Under the pieces are notes generated by a model. That model did not search any database. It worked only from the letters and a program-made list of their open reading frames with translations, and was not told where the DNA came from. Source: Ruegeria sp. TM1040 (GTDB taxonomy: Bacteria; Pseudomonadota; Alphaproteobacteria; Rhodobacterales; Rhodobacteraceae). From it: 64,000 nucleotides of DNA. A program made the position numbers and the translations under genes. The DNA lies in contig NC_008044.1 of NCBI RefSeq assembly GCF_000014065.1, positions 1,139,501-1,203,500 of the forward strand, written 5' to 3'. This document shows positions 63,790 through 64,000 of this stretch, piece after piece (the stretch's first letter is position 1; every line of letters begins with the position of its first letter).

Positions 63790-64000
63790 ATGAGCACGCA
63801 AAAGATTTCGCTCAATGACCGTTACGATCTGGAAAAATCGCCCATTCTCTTGAATGGGACTCAGGCGCTGGTGCGTTTGATGTTGATGCAGAAGGCGCGC
63901 GATGTGGCTGCGGGTCTCAATACGGCGGGGCTGGTGACCGGCTATCGCGGCTCGCCGCTTGGCGCGGTCGACATGCAGATGAAGCGGGCCGAAAAACTGC
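63790..64000 (+). CDS. Indolepyruvate ferredoxin oxidoreductase, 5' end
   Basis: First 70 codons only; the gene runs off the window. The decoded start 'MSTQKISLNDRYDLEKSPIL' and 'LNGTQALVRLMLMQKARD', 'AAGLNTAGLVTGYRGSPLGAVDMQM' match the N-terminus of the large (fused) indolepyruvate ferredoxin oxidoreductase, which oxidatively decarboxylates aryl or branched 2-oxoacids to CoA esters using ferredoxin. GAGGAGG precedes ATG. Function fits the nearby amino acid catabolism. Confidence 0.88.
   Translation, partial: MSTQKISLNDRYDLEKSPILLNGTQALVRLMLMQKARDVAAGLNTAGLVTGYRGSPLGAVDMQMKRAEKL

Noticed and set aside
1-64000. CRISPR arrays, insertion sequences, rRNA operons
   Set aside because: No regularly spaced repeats, transposase-like frames with terminal inverted repeats, or rRNA-like sequence were seen on reading the window.

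Overview
The window is high-GC alphaproteobacterial DNA, almost certainly a chromosomal segment of a Rhodobacterales (Roseobacter-group) bacterium. The evidence is an RcGTA-type gene transfer agent cluster, a pyruvate dehydrogenase operon with a lipoyl domain on the E1-beta subunit, an alphaproteobacterial direct-repeat LexA box in front of uvrA, and the purL-bolA-grxD linkage. No rRNA, tRNA, CRISPR array or insertion sequence was seen. The genus cannot be fixed from this sequence alone.

Layout. 1-10.8 kb: the 3' two thirds of a gene transfer agent cluster, from the end of the prohead protease (g4) through capsid (g5), connector and tail genes (g6-g13), cell-wall peptidase (g14) and the 1,306-aa tail-tip protein (g15), plus one short coupled ORF. 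All are on the plus strand, mostly with ATGA/TGATG overlaps, and end at a strong terminator. 10.9-12.8 kb: cold-shock protein, cysE, a DUF1330 protein. 12.9-17.4 kb (minus): pdhC, pdhB, pdhA and ftsB. 17.6-21.4 kb (minus): a small LMW phosphatase-like protein in AT-richer DNA, a chemotaxis receptor, pgk. 21.8-22.9 kb: two overlapping cyclophilins (cytoplasmic, then periplasmic). 23-25.8 kb (minus): an RTX-type gene broken by an in-frame amber codon, then an M23 peptidase/bactofilin pair. 26-31.4 kb: DUF455, a Bcp peroxiredoxin, a large AsmA-like protein. 31.6-37.9 kb: queA, MFS transporter, DUF924, lpdA, second MFS transporter. 38-42.4 kb: uvrA, and a membrane protein divergent from a MmyB-type regulator. 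42.4-51.1 kb: valine catabolism (mmsB, HIBYL-CoA hydrolase, isobutyryl-CoA dehydrogenase, mmsA with a divergent LysR), interrupted by a GT41/O-GlcNAc-transferase-like protein and a Tat-exported L,D-transpeptidase. 51.1-57 kb: CBS protein, coaD, gap, DUF808, tkt. 57.2-62.3 kb: coiled-coil protein plus zapA, grxD, a small membrane protein, bolA and purL. 62.7-64 kb: LysR regulator and the start of an indolepyruvate ferredoxin oxidoreductase.

How genes work together. pdhABC and lpdA make up one complex but lie about 18.5 kb apart. Both carry the same palindrome, TAGTTTA-N4-TAAACTA, just in front of the first gene, which suggests a common repressor. The mmsB, hydrolase, acyl-CoA dehydrogenase and mmsA genes cover the later steps of valine breakdown. 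pgk, gap and tkt are central carbon genes. ftsB, zapA, bactofilin, M23 peptidase and L,D-transpeptidase concern division and envelope shape. No unmistakably new multi-gene system was found. The best leads are the shared pdh/lpd operator, the dyad next to the MmyB regulator, the interrupted RTX gene, the structured g5-g6 interval of the GTA, and two families of 3'-end hairpin repeats.
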